Shown in pieces: positions 30,130 through 41,749 of a DNA stretch of 64,000 nucleotides; within the stretch, counting starts at the first letter, position 1, and the number at the start of each line of letters is the position of its first letter. The stretch covers positions 1 through 64,000 of the forward strand of contig JADDOH010008103.1 in assembly GCA_016648135.1 (NCBI GenBank), given 5' to 3'. The notes beneath the pieces were generated by a model that searched no databases, had not been told where the DNA came from, and saw only the letters and a program-made list of their open reading frames with translations. The position numbers and the translations under genes are program-made. The DNA is from Agrypnia vestita (lineage: Eukaryota; Arthropoda; Insecta; Trichoptera; Phryganeidae).

Positions 30130-33100
30130 CAAGCATTTTTTATGCCCGCAAATAAAAATGCACTCGGCTTTCTACAGCAAGACATTTTTCAAAACTTCGC
30201 AATGAATGAATTATAAAATCTCCCCTTTCTCCTGCAGGTATTTCTATTGAAATTATTCATTTCGTATTGAAATTTATTTAAATATATCGTAACTGTGACA
30301 CCGCCTGGTGTCGAATTTTAGAAATTATAAAGTAAAGCGGTTTGCATCTTGGCTAAAAGAATATTTTTTAATCGCTAGCGCCTTCGTACAACAGTCATAT
30401 TTATTATATAATATATATAATAATATAAATATATAACATCGTATAGCGGCACCCCTACTTGCGGTTGTAGCATTGTATAGTAAACGACAATTCTCACTGT
30501 TTGTTCGTCGGTCACTCTTTTCTTCATTATTAGAATTAAATCAATGTGTTTGTATATATAAATATATAATCTTCTGGAAATTTGCCGAATTTACTCTCTA
30601 GAATTTTAACTTGTGAAAAAATTCGAGTCATCAAATTTATAAAGGATTGTAAATCTTTTAATAATTGATCTAAATGGTTATTTAAAAAATTTAAATGTTA
30701 TTTTTTATCGAATGTTTGGCGTTTGGGTTGCGTTATAAAAGAAAAAAAATCTTTTTTCTTAACACTGCTAACTTGTTGTGTAATAATTTTATAACATATT
30801 AATGTTATTATGTTAATACATAAGTTTTGAAAGGTTTATATGTTAATAATATTTATATGTTTATAATATTTTTTTAAGGTTAATGTAATTTATAGTGTTT
30901 GACTCTTCACATTAAATTAAATGACAACATTCAAAGTATAGACATTAACAATATTTAATTTTTAGTACACATTGTTCGTATCCGTTGGCCCGGAAATATG
31001 TTGGTATTTTAATAAATAAGTGGTTAATATACAGTATATTCTTATTAATTATATTAAAGAAGGCACCACAAAGTTATTTTGCAATTATTGAAGAAGTCAT
31101 AAAGTTTCTAGTTGCACAATTAATAATGATTTATTGACAGTTCCGAAAATTGCTTTGAATATACATCTAGCGTTGCTTAATTTTTTGCAACATTCAAAAT
31201 TTTTTGTCACAAATGTAAGCAGTGAGTAGGTATACTAGAAATAAAAAATATATATCGCGGTAGCTGGATTTACACTGCAATCCAATAAAACTGATTAAAA
31301 ACGATAAAAATAAAACGCTACAATAAATTCCAAACATTAAATCCTTGAGAACTTGATTAAAGCTCAATTTAAATAAAGAATAAATGTTCCTTTATGTTTA
31401 CGAATGTAATTATTTTTTATTTATGTTCTGATTGTAATTAATTTAAATATTATCACTCAACAGCTCCTCACCAATACATGCGCGGCTCGTGCACATCCAG
31501 ACATCCTTGTAGTAAGTCGATGCCAGCTGATAATGCATTACTTTTATGCAAATAACTACATTTTAAATGCATCGGACTGCAAATGTACACGAATGCTCGG
31601 CCCTTAATTGAATAATATGAAAAAAAAAATATTGCGATTGAGAATACGCAGATTGTTTGAAACATTTTTGCATTTTTTTGAAAACTTAAATGGATGATTA
31701 AACTTACTTAAACAATGACAATATATAATAATGACGTTATTATTTTGAAAATTCAATTTTCTGTGACAAAAAACAAACACGTGTTTTTATGTACAATAGA
31801 ACATGGTACCCACGTATAAAAAAAAGTTTTTCATTAATTTAGGTATTTTGTAGAAATAATCCAACCTGTTAAACGGGTCTTACCATAGAAAAAAGTATTT
31901 TCTTATTGGGTGCATTAAAAACACAAAAAGCATCTCTACAATGAGCCCTGTGCAAAAATATACATATTTTTGTGCGTTCTAATTTTTAGATGTCATTCTC
32001 TCAGTTTCATGTTTATTGGATTGGATGTTTTCTGCAGAACTAAGTCCAATTATACATCACCTTTGAATAAAAATAAATAAATACATAAATATGTATAGAA
32101 AAATAAAGAATAAATAATATTAAAAAGAGTCGCATAGGTGATTTGGTTACCTTAAAGAAATGAATGAAAAGAGAATAGTTAGAAAGAAAAATGGCGCGAT
32201 TATGTCGAATAAATTTAATACCTACAAAAGAAAAAACTGAATCCATCAACCCCTAATGTTTTATATTTCGGTATTCTTATCAATCTTTATATTAAATCGA
32301 CGACACCTACGTAAACTAAGATGTCAATAAAAAAGCAACAGGAGAGATGTTGCTTTTTTTTGTATTTTGTATTTGTATTTTTCCACTTATTTAAAAGCTT
32401 TTTATTCAGAAAATAAGAGATTTTTTTTTGTTCTATTAACTATGTTCCTATTAGTTCGGTTAAAATTGCATTTTTGGTGGACGTAGAGTTTACGTAGGGA
32501 ATGTCGAAATCATACATTTTAATTTTTTTTAACAATTACCATTAAATCTCTAATAATTTCCCGTTGTTTTTGATGATTTATTTACGTTAACAAGATCTCA
32601 ATTACAGAAATTGTCTCAATTGGTCAGGAATCTCGCAATCATCTCATGAAATATAAAAATAAGCAGCAATGCAAGTTTTATAATGATTGGGTATCAAAGA
32701 AAATCTCTACCCGACTGGAATTTAAGTACCCTAACGATATTTTAAGTAACGCTTGCATGCTTAAACCATGTCTTCGCATGATCTATGATCCTCACTAGTT
32801 TCTAATACAAAGATCAAACATACAACCGCTGATTCAGCTGATTGCCGGGATAAGAAATTATTTCTTTCATCTCAGAATCACTTCCTACTCAGCGATCTCG
32901 CAGCATCCAGTTAGGTCAGATGTTTAAACTTCGGATTTAACCGCTCCGCTGCAGAGTACATTTTCTGATTCGGAAATAATAGTAACTACACATAATCGAA
33001 GATTTTCGAACGCACTACATAAATTTGGAATTTACTTAATTATTTCGTATTGTTCCAGGGCATCGCACAAATTGAACACAGGACCACCAGTGTGAGACAC

Positions 33101-33145
33101 AACTGTCATATCCATTGGATCATGAGGCCTGATGTATTTGTTTGG
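30130..33145. other. Long AT-rich stretch without a recognised gene
   Basis: Contains a short hairpin GACACCGCCTGGTGTC near 30297 and AT palindromes near 30400. Segments near 31460-31610 and 32580-33120 are less AT-rich and look unique, for example CCGCTGATTCAGCTGATTGC at 32827, but carry no frame or motif that can be named. They could be regulatory. Confidence 0.5.
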
Positions 33146-33149
33146 TTAA

Positions 33150-33250
33150 GTTCTATAAAATATTAATCACAAAAAAATGTATAAACGACAAATTTATTGA
33201 ATTATGATGTTTCGGGTCCTTTCATCGGGATTTAAAATTCAAAATATTGA
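33150..33250 (-). repeat. Penelope-like end, degenerate
   Basis: On the minus strand it reads AAATCCCGATGAAAGGACCC, GAAACATCATAATTCAATAA and ATTTGTCGTTTATACA. The order fits the 27706 copy, but the core has CCGATGA for CTGATGA. Confidence 0.5.
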
Positions 33251-33339
33251 CTTAAACTAATTTAGAACTAATGTGAAAACAAATAAAATGGGAAACTATT
33301 TGCAAGAAAATTGTTATTTCTAATATTAAATATTCTATT

Positions 33340-33710
33340 TAAACTTTTTAATTTTCTTATTTATTCAACTGTAATTCTACGTTATTATTTTTTTTTCGAT
33401 TGGTTAAGCAACTTTGTAGATTGACATTTTATATTTTTATTTTATTTTATTATTTATTATTTTATTATTTGTTTGTACCTACGTATATTCATTAATCATA
33501 ACTACATGTTTCGGAAATACCTTTCCATCGTCAGGGTAGGTATTTTATAAATGTAAAAATATCAAAATGAATGAGGTCTTTCGTTTTTTTTTATTTAAAT
33601 TAGTTCAAAAATTATTTTTAAATATTATTGCTGAAGTTCTCGATTATATACAATTAATGGAAATTATTTAGAATTGAACTAGTAGTTTAATTTATGTTAT
33701 TTATTTCTAT
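33340..33710 (-). repeat. Penelope-like end, second family
   Basis: Matches 13660-13930 over its length (TTTGTTTGTACC, AACTACATGTTTCGGAAATA, CTTTCCATCGTCAGG, TTGAACTAGTAGTTTAAT). The hammerhead-like fold within it is listed separately. No coding part was recognised. Confidence 0.55.
33497..33538 (-). ncRNA. Hammerhead-ribozyme-like fold
   Basis: On the minus strand CTGACGA (plus 33528-33534) fits the core rule CUGANGA. Stem II is a perfect five-pair GGAAA/TTTCC with loop GGTA (33513-33526). GAAA follows at 33509-33512. Stem III is AC/GT with loop AT, and the cleavage triplet is GTA. Stem I pairs only partly. It has the best stem II of the candidates here. Activity is not shown. Confidence 0.5.
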
Positions 33711-34895
33711 GTTATTTGTATGTTAAATTTGCAAACCCTTATTGATATCAATTAATGGTGTGTTTCCAAAAGTTGTTTAGAAAATTCAGAATAGTAAATG
33801 CTATTTAAATGCCTTAAGTGCTCTTTTATTCCATTAACAAAATTTTACCAAGTTTTGGCAAATATTACAAATTAATTTCTTTTTTTTTAAATATCATCTT
33901 TATCCTTGTGAAATATTTTATTGCAAGTGTGAATCAAGATTTTCATAAAACTAAGGTACTACAATCGGCTTATTATTTATGAAAGTGCATGGAAAAAGTG
34001 CAGGCAAGGCAGTGGTTGAGGGCATCCGCGCCAGGCGCTGTCTTAACGGCTAATCTTAAATCGTGTATGCAAAACCAGCTAGGCTATATTTCAATAACGG
34101 TAGTTTCACATAAATATGGTACATATCTATGTATTTATATTGCCGGGTACATGAAAAAACTAGTTTGTTCACGTCTGATGCACTTATGTACATGACGACA
34201 GTGTGCATTTCAATGCAGCCCGGCCGAGGTGGCCGCTAAGCTCCGAGACTGATATTATAAATAGGTACGATTATCTGTTTTCTTTTTTGTTAACCAATTT
34301 TTATAAAATAGTGGAGTCTATCAATAAATTGGACAGACTGGAAGAAAAATAGAGAAAAGGATCGAAAAACACTTGACGGGAATAATTTTTTTTATATTCA
34401 ATTCAAAAATGGCAGACCACGCGAGAACTGAAGGCCATTTTTTCGACAGTAATAGCGTAGATTTTATAAACATATGTAAAAATAGAAAGAAACTCGATAT
34501 TAGAAATTAGAAAATTTAGCGATTACTAGTAATAAAAATGTAATCAATATTGAAAAACCATCTATTACTCCCTTCTTCTGCGCCTAGTGACCACGCCCAC
34601 ACACCCACCGGATTCTAATCTCCACCTCATTCCTTACGCCGTTCTTTTTTAATGTTAAGTTTAATATGAGCAAAAATATACTGTTTATTGCACGATTCCA
34701 GTGGAATTACAGAAGCTTAAGATCAAGTGTGAAAAAATCTATATTTAATAAAGTAAATAATCAACAAGCTAGAAGTGAATATAGCCAAAAATGGTATATC
34801 ATGGATCCATAGTCGAGATCGGCCGTAATACTGCGTCGCTGTCTCATTCCATCCTTGGCCTTTTGATCGACTAGAAACATTTAATCTTGTAAATA
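33711..34895. other. AT-rich sequence with a tRNA-head-like scrap
   Basis: At 34215-34255 GCCCGGCCGAGGTGGCCGCT and AAGCTCCGAG resemble the A-box half of a Leu/Ser-type tRNA or SINE head, without a B box. TACTCCCTTCTTCTGCGCC near 34566 shares its start with 19599. The open frame 33989-34195 is unrecognised. Confidence 0.4.
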
Positions 34896-34899
34896 ATAT

Positions 34900-35060
34900 G
34901 GCTGCCCTCAGTGCAGTGGGTATGACACTGGCTTCCCAAACCGAGGGTTCTGGGTTCGATTCTCGGTGAGGTCACAATCTATGTGATTTACTCAAGCCTG
35001 GGTATTTTGTGATGGATTTTGCTTCTGTGATTGGGCCTTCTGGCCTATTGAAGCGTAAGA
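34900..35060 (+). mobile_element. tRNA-derived SINE
   Basis: It starts GGCTGCCCTCAGTGCAGTGG, with A-box-like TGCAGTGGGTA, and has a good B box GGTTCGATTCT at 34953-34963. The body after the head includes CAAGCCTGGGTATTTTGTGA and TGGGCCTTCTGGCCTATTGA and ends in an AT-rich tail. It is about 160 bases long, as expected for a short insect SINE. The head is not a foldable tRNA gene. Confidence 0.65.
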
Positions 35061-35064
35061 AAAA

Positions 35065-36690
35065 TTATATATAATTTCATTTGTAACCTCAATTCATCTG
35101 CAACAAATATTTACAAATATTTTTGAGTAAGCGATACACTTCACAAGCTCTGGAAGATTCCGTTGCTAGAGCAGGAATTTATCCTTGAACTACCAAAGTG
35201 ATGATCTAAAAAATCCTCCAGAAATCATAGGATGCAAATTATATTTTTACTTTAAATTTTTTTTATTACACTTGTCTATTTGTATGTTTGTCTCCAAATT
35301 TAATTATCGAGATATAAACAAATTTCCGATTAAATAGAGTTCTGAAACTTTCAGCATTTTTATATCCCTACAACAACATGGCTTGTTTCATAGTTTGCGA
35401 GATGTAATTAATTTTAATATTTTATATAGAAAAAATAAATAAATAAAAACTCAAAAAATGATAGTTTTACGTTTCTAGTTAAGTAAAGTATTATTCATAG
35501 ACACAAAATTGAGTAAAATAAATGTATTGTTGAGATATTTCTATCGTCAATTGAATACTGGTAATTAATATTGCACTAAGTGCAAAAATAAGAGTTTTAA
35601 GATTAGTACTATATGCTTTCTGCCCTAGTAGTATGGAAATGCATATCGCACAAGTATTAAGTTCCACGTCATTATTTTTGAAAATAAGGCACTAAACGGA
35701 ATGAGAATTTTATTGTTTTTAGTGTTAAAATGGCTAACTCGCGTGAGTTGAAAATATTTAAAAAAAATGTGTGTAAAATAGAAAAGAAAGTGCGAAAAAG
35801 ACTGTATTCAATTTTACCTTGTGTCTTAAAATGAACATTCTAGTATTCAATTGCGAAAATCACAGTAATTAATTATAATTATCTATCGGATAATTTCTTG
35901 TTTTTTTTTATTGTTAAAATTCATATTTTATTTGTAAGAAAACTTATAAAAGCGCGACATCAAAAATGTTTTGCTTGTTTGCCAATAAATTAAAATAGTT
36001 TAACAATTTATTAGAATCTTTGTTAGTCGGGGAACTTTTTGAGCGAGCGTGTATAATGCATGGCTCTTTGCAAAATGGAATGATCAAATGCATAAGTATC
36101 GCAGTTGATTATTCTTTAAATAATGCCATCACGAAGTGTTTTTGTAGGAAGATCGGTAAGGTGTACGAGAAGCAACACAATTTTGTATAATACATACATC
36201 GCGTACGGAGATAGCGGTATTTATTTATTTATTTATTCATTTTATTTTGGGGAAAATTAACAGCAAATCAACAATCTTAACAAATATAAAACAATGGTTT
36301 TTAAAATTATGCCAATTACTAATTTTCCACTGAATATAGTAATTTACTTTAACTTACTTTAACAGTCAGTGGAGAGGGTGGAGGGGAATGTGGGACGGGA
36401 GTAGAAGAGAAGATATAATGTACGAATTATTTTGGGTGCGGTAGTGTAGATATTGTTTGTTTTATGTTTCTTATTGTTGAGTTGAAAATGTCAATGTGGT
36501 GATAGTTTGTGTTAAATGAATTTGTGGATCTGTACATAAAGGAGTTTTGTTTTGTTATATTAATATTATTATTAAAGCAATTTTTAAATTATTATTTTTA
36601 ACCCTCACTTACTTATTAATTTGAATTCAATCGCATTGTTTTTGTAGTAACAATTTTCAGAATAAACATATTTGCGTGGTAGCTAATAAA
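35065..36690. other. AT-rich sequence without a gene
   Basis: Low-complexity AT DNA with (ATTT)n near 36220. No repeat family in this window matches and no open frame is notable. Confidence 0.6.
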
Positions 36691-36694
36691 AACA

Positions 36695-37145
36695 TTTAGT
36701 GTATATTATAGATATCTCACAGAGACGAAACTGTATTAATTATGGGAAAGTAGGTATAGAAGTCATTTGGGTGTAACAGGACTTATGACCTGTCTTTTGG
36801 TAGGCTTAAGTGATCACTTTACACAATTGTAACATTCGCCATTTCCACCCATGATAGAATATACCATGCTTATTCATTTTTTTGGAAGTTGTATATATGT
36901 TCAAATTGCGTGAAGCTTTCATATATGAGTTGTAAGCGCCTTTTCCATGCGGCCTGTACAAAGCCATTTTCATTCCCCTAAATCCCCACAGATGTCGCTA
37001 ATGAGAAAATCTACAATTGATTTTACGGAATTTATGGAGCAATATATATCTATAATATACACTAATTGATTAATAATGTCTCTGTGACATAATTCCAGCA
37101 CTGTTCTGAAAGATTTGAACAAACTCAAAATATTCTGAATAATAA
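36695..37145. mobile_element. LTIR element, subtype a, near full length
   Basis: The left arm is TATATTATAGATATCTCACA and GAGACGAAACTGTATTAATT, then GGGAAAGTAGGTATAGAAGT. The right side has ATCTATAATATACACTAATT, AATGTCTCTGTGACATAATT and TTGAACAAACTCAAAATATT. The core TCACTTTACACAATTGTAAC to CCACAGATGTCGCTAATGAG is shared with 55770-56130 and, inverted, with 56690-57135. Confidence 0.7.
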
Positions 37146-37868
37146 AAACATATTTAGATAAATCAATAAGAATTATACACAGAACAGATCGATACATTAG
37201 ATAAAACGATGTACAGTGATCATTTCAGCTTAATCGACAAAATTAGATATTTTCTGTGTAACTAGTATGAAAGTGATATTTGAAAAAATTCTACATAAAT
37301 ACAATTTATCACTTTTATTAAAATATTTCTGCATTTGTGGCAAAAAAGTGTCCTCAAGCAGTGAATAAAAATAAATTCCCAACCCCTTTGATAATAAATT
37401 GTGTCCTCGCTGAGAAACAGGAGTACGAGTCCTGTTTTATCTCATTTTCTCGCAATAAATTTCTTCCCGTTTTCCTCCCAAGTGTTTTCCATACAACCTT
37501 AAAAATGTGTTTTTCGCGTTTAACTCGGTTTTTCACGACATTTCCGCGCTGGGGGCGGGGGAAGAGAAAGTAGGGGTGGGAACATATTTGTTGTTTTTCT
37601 CTGTAATGTCCTTCGGCACCGTTTCTTATATTAAGCTTTTTGTGCGAAGGCAGCGGCGCCATAGCCTCGTTTATTTTAATTATAATTTTAACAAGAAAAA
37701 AAATATAACGTCTTCTAACAATTATTATAAATCTGGTAGACGGAACTGTTGGATGTCACCATAAATGTCCGGAATAGTGGTCTCATTTAAAACAATTGGG
37801 TATAGCTAGACCGCATTTTAAAAAGAATTTGCGCAAAAAAACGATGCAAAAAATGAACACAAAATAAG
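37146..37868. other. Unique segment, open frames unrecognised
   Basis: Frames at 37337-37573 and 37507-37764 (plus) and 37354-37662 (minus) overlap one another, so at most one could be real. A GC-rich spot TGGGGGCGGGGGAAGAG lies near 37550. No motif can be named. Confidence 0.35.
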
Positions 37869-37870
37869 TT

Positions 37871-38215
37871 ATATATATATATTCAAGAGCACATTCATAT
37901 TTGTGAAGTTGTAATTTTTCAGAACAAAGTTCTGTGAAATTTTTTAACACCAAATTAATTAATCAATTAGAAGGACATACAGAAAAATCCAATTCACGAA
38001 AAAATATAAGGTTATATACTGGGATTCGAACCCAGGACACCTCCTTTCCGGGGCCGGTTCTCTGACCACTAAGCTATAGCAACCCTCTATGTTTCCGTGA
38101 ATATATCGACCTTATATGTAGTTCTCCTGGTTTCGAATCCTAGTAGTAGCATAATATTTTTTCGTAAATTAGATTTTTCTGTATATCTTTCTAATTGATT
38201 AATTAATTTGGTTTT
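37871..38215. mobile_element. TFB foldback retroposon with tRNA-like arms
   Basis: The flanks carry an exact 12-base duplication, ACAAAATAAGTT, at 37859-37870 and 38216-38227. The left end has CAAGAGCACATTCATATTTG, TGAAGTTGTAATTTTTCAGA and a small hairpin. Then comes a minus-facing tRNA-like arm with B box GGGTTCGAATCCCA. The right arm faces plus, with GGTTTCGAATCCTAG, and ends AATTGATTAATTAATTTGG. Outer arms are inverted repeats of each other (TTAATTAATCAATTAGAA). A 12-base target duplication suits LINE-mediated retroposition better than a cut-and-paste element. Confidence 0.72.
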
Positions 38216-38383
38216 ACAAAATAAGTTTTTGTAGTAAGTAAGTAACCTCTTTTAAACTAAAAAATATATATTTATTTGGAATGTCCGGGCATCCTAGGCA
38301 ACTTTCCCCCGCTATCCTCTTACCGGGCAAAGCTAGGGAATGGATTGTGGTCGACCTATAGAACATATTTGCCGCAGAATATA

Positions 38384-38906
38384 TAGGGTGTACCAGAGCT
38401 AGCAGCAGAAACTTGGCAGTTGGATTTCTGACTATGTTATGAGTCTAAAATTTTCAAGCAACCGTGGTGTAATATCAATAGTTATGGAGATATGCAATAT
38501 GAAAGTTTGCATTTTTTTTCAATATTTCCGATTTTTTTTGCAAAAAGTTTAGTTATCGTTACAGTATCTTATGTTGATTACGAAAAATTTATTCGCTTTA
38601 ATACAAATCGAATAAAATAATAAAAACTTTGCAAAAATTGAAAAAAGTCATTTTTTACTAGGTTTTTATCATTTTATTTAAGTTGTATTGAAGAAAATGA
38701 ATTTTTCATAATCGATATAAGTTACTGTAATGATGATTTTTCGCAAAAAATAAGTCAGAAATATTGGGAAAAAATGCAAAACTTTGATATTGCATATATC
38801 CATAAATATTGATATTAGGTCATGGTTGCTTGAACATTTTAGACTCCTAACTTAGTCAGGAATCTACCGGCCAAGTTTCTGCTGCTAGCTCTGGTACACC
38901 CTGTAT
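38384..38906. mobile_element. Large near-perfect palindromic element P, copy 1
   Basis: The ends GGGTGTACCAGAGCTAGCAG and CTGCTAGCTCTGGTACACCC are inverted, and pairing continues inward through AGAAACTTGGC/GCCAAGTTTCT and ATATGCAATAT. The unit is foldback for most of its 520 bases. Flanks are TATA-like on both sides. No coding. An older relative is at 48150-48637. Confidence 0.75.
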
Positions 38907-38969
38907 AAAAATATATTATCATGTCCGTGAAGCACATGTGAATAAAATATTGATATCCAACATGTTTAT

Positions 38970-39290
38970 GGAGATACCATAAAAAACAAGTTTTTATTAT
39001 ACTCCCTATCTCATTTACTAATTGAAACAGGTTTAGCGCTTACCCCACGCGTTGGGCTTGAGTCGGGCGACGCTACGAAAGGGAGTAAAATTTTTTTTCT
39101 AAAAATCCAAAATTATAATATAATTATTAATTTTTTTAAACGAAAAATTTGTTTGATCATTTTTATCATCGCCACGAGTCCGTTTGAAAAGTTTCAGCTC
39201 GATCGAATCACGGGAAACGGGTTATAAATCGATTCAAAGTTTTTTCGGCAGACAAGCAAGCAGAGGCTACGAGTCAAAAGAAAGGGAGTA
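38970..39290 (-). repeat. CTP family repeat, short form
   Basis: Reverse-complement partner of 14868-15195. It has CCATAAAAAACAAGTTTTTA, then an inner ACTCCCTATCTC to ACGAAAGGGAGTA block with CCCCACGCGTTGGGCTTGAG. It continues with ATCGCCACGAGTCCG, TTTCAGCTCGATCGAATCAC and AAAGAAAGGGAGTA. Confidence 0.78.
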
Positions 39291-39690
39291 AAAAGTAGAA
39301 ATAAGCTTTGATAGTATCGTATAGAATTTTTATTAAATGTACATATTTACAACCCCTTTGGAGACTAAAAAATTAATATTCCCTTGAATGCAATAAAAAT
39401 AAGTTTTAAATTCATTAGTCCCTTAAAAAAACATTATGGTGCGCGAGGCGCACTTCTAATCTATGAAAGCAATTGAAATCCTAAACTGCGAAAAGTTCTT
39501 TTAAACCAAAAAAAATACAAAAATCCTCCCTAACAAAACTTGCCTGCAACTCTTTAGAAAACCCCCTCTTTTCACCCTTACCGCCCCATCCCCGCCTGTG
39601 TCACTTCCTACCCCGAACCACCCTCCCCCGTTTTAATTTCTGCTAATTTTTATCTCTTCCACCCCCACATCTGACATTTTTCTTCCATTT
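39291..39690. other. Spacer becoming C-rich toward a possible exon
   Basis: AT-rich until about 39530, then increasingly pyrimidine-rich on the plus strand (CCCCATCCCCGCCTG, CCACCCTCCCCCG, TTTTTCTTCCATTTTCCGAC). This is what would be expected upstream of a 3' splice site. Confidence 0.4.
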
Positions 39691-39699
39691 TCCGACAGC

Positions 39700-39864
39700 A
39701 GTGCCATCTCTCGACCTTTTAACCATGTCCTGGCCGGTTCACAACCACCCCGGGACCGACCCCTCGCGCGGAGCGGCGGCGAACTCCTCGAAAAGCTCGC
39801 CCGGCACTCGGGGCGCAGTTATTACGATGCGTCCCCGCCGACGCTGGGCTTCCAGTTTTGCCGG
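39700..39864 (+). CDS. Candidate internal exon of an unidentified gene
   Basis: A polypyrimidine tract and TTTTCCGACAG precede the segment, and CCGGGTATCG could be its donor at 39865. The frame starting AGT at 39700 stays open for 55 codons and gives SAISRPFNHVLAG, then LLEKLARHSGRSYYDASPP and TLGFQFCR. Most third positions are G or C, unlike the AT-rich surroundings. An ATG-led frame (39701-39889) overlaps it but gives low-complexity Arg/Ser-rich text. The protein is not recognised. If real, the host gene's other exons lie outside this window or within its long AT-rich stretches. A GC-rich relic is the alternative. Confidence 0.4.
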
Positions 39865-39889
39865 GTATCGGCGGTTGGGGAAATTGTGA

Positions 39890-40835
39890 AGTGGACCTTA
39901 AAGCTCCTGTTTTTTCATTTGATTTTTTTCATTCCAAGTGATTCTATCTTTCTCGCTCCACAACTTATTTCTGTAGTTCAATCGCGCAGAAAAGGTTCTG
40001 AACTTACATATTTTAAAAATAAAAATAACACTTAATAAGCCTATTTTGTTTTGATTAAATAGGTGTAAAAATAAAAGATGAAAATTTTTTACATGTTTTT
40101 ATGTATTATGAAAAAGAATAATAAACATACTTTTTAATTTATTGAAGTTAAAAAGTTGTCAGTTCTGTATAAAGGATTCTAAAACCTGGAAAATTTATTT
40201 TTTATTTTTTAAAAATAGTGTCTTTTCAATCTTTAACTGTCATAAATTCTTACTGGCCTAACGAATGACGAATAGTTTTTATTAATAAAGATAATTTTTG
40301 ACTTTGTAATATTATTTAAAAAACTATGTCACAAATCCATACAGTTATATGATGTGCATGTGATGTGTATGTGGTGGGTCACCTTCAATGACCAGTTATA
40401 TGATGTGCAAAAATTGGAGCAATTTTCTTCAGTTCTTTAACATCAGTGGTCAGATAATTTATATGATATAACATATAAAAATGACGGTTCTTTTATAAGT
40501 CGGTTCCTTAAAAAAAAAATTTAACGAAGTTACGGAGACAGACACCCAGACAGACAATGAAATTATTATAATTGGGATAGTAATAAACTTACTTTCGTCG
40601 TTTTAGAAAAATATATGTTTTAAAAGTTATAATAAATTTTGATTGGATATCTTTCCATGCACAAAAGCGATACAAAATGCAAAATAAGCTATGAAAAAAG
40701 TGATCATCGCCGCTAACTTAACACATTCTAGTAGCAATCACAATACGTAATACTCATATATGTAAGATCAAAGATCTTTCAATTTTCATATTCAGTTCAA
40801 CGCTTGTGCTATGAAAATAAGACTAACTTGTTGGT
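39890..40835. other. AT-rich sequence without a gene
   Basis: AGTTATATGATGTGCA is directly repeated near 40342 and 40393. GGAGACAGACACCCAGACAG and ACAATGAAATTATTATAATT near 40536 resemble sequence at 61288-61325, perhaps a shared repeat end. No coding was seen. Confidence 0.5.
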
Positions 40836-40837
40836 GT

Positions 40838-40932
40838 ACTGAAACGGGGCTCCAACCACCGACCACTTGATAACCAGGCGAGTTTTTACCGCTAGAGTGA
40901 GTAGCTCGTCAAACTCAAGGTATTCAATGCAA
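40838..40932 (-). mobile_element. Possible tRNA-derived SINE head
   Basis: On the minus strand CTCTAGCGGTAAAAACTCGC (A-box-like) is followed by AAGTGGTCGGTGGTTGGAGC and CCCGTTTCAGTACACCAAC. The B box reads GGTTGGAGCCC, with one change from GGTTCGANNCC. The rest of the body is not recognised. Confidence 0.4.
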
Positions 40933-40934
40933 TT

Positions 40935-41745
40935 TGTTCGATATTTATAAATAGGATCATATTTAACTAAGCAGACCCACCTTCTCCCACACCGTTCCAT
41001 ACACTGCCCTACTAAGCAAAAAAGCTGAATCTCCATTAAACAAATTACTGCGTAAATCAAGGAAATGTGAATGGAGCAATGTCTATCATTAAAATGTATA
41101 TTAATTTAATTTTTTCACTTAGTTAATAAGTATTGATTTGAAAATGATAAAAAAGGTTATTTTATTATTATTTGAGGTATTTCGTATACAGTTTAAACCT
41201 TAAAACTGCAAATGAGATACGTGTTATATACCCAGATGGATATACCTAATGCAAATTAAAAATGCTTTTATTTAAATAATTTGATGAAATTACCGCAAAC
41301 AATATTATTACAAACGTGAAATTTGACAAGTATCCAAAACCACAAAAAATAATATTTTTGAAAAAGTATGGATTTACTGCCTTTTAGTTAAGTGGAGCAG
41401 TAGGTATAATGCACGCTCTACCAAAATCTTTATCTATGACTTTACTGCCTTGACTGCTTTGTCTGGTGTGTACCCTTTTGTATGATGGTACAAGACTTTC
41501 TGATAAGGAATAAAGTGCCCTTCTGCTAAGGGAGAAACCAAAGTAATGTGTCGTGTTGTAAGAAAAACGCGTTTTTCGCTTACCCACCGACGCCATAAAA
41601 CTTCATCCAATCCATCTCCCAAAAACTTGTCAAAATCTACAATCCGTGTTCAAACTCAATCTTTATTAAATTTTGCATAAATACTCTTTAGGACCCTGCA
41701 ATAATATTGGTACTTTCACTGCTATCGCTTTAACTGTGAATTAAA
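40935..41745. other. No recognised gene
   Basis: Mixed AT-rich sequence. Frames at 41384-41596 and 41434-41622 (both minus) overlap in a less AT-rich patch. Neither translation is recognised. Confidence 0.45.
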
Positions 41746-41749
41746 TTGA

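Noticed and set aside
29840..30136. 98-codon Arg-rich minus-strand frame
   Set aside because: Its length is explained by the CpG-dense patch; frames are open on both strands and the translation is low-complexity Arg/Ala.
38384..38906. Assembly artefact creating a palindrome
   Set aside because: The arms differ by several substitutions and an older relative with the same layout exists at 48150-48637.
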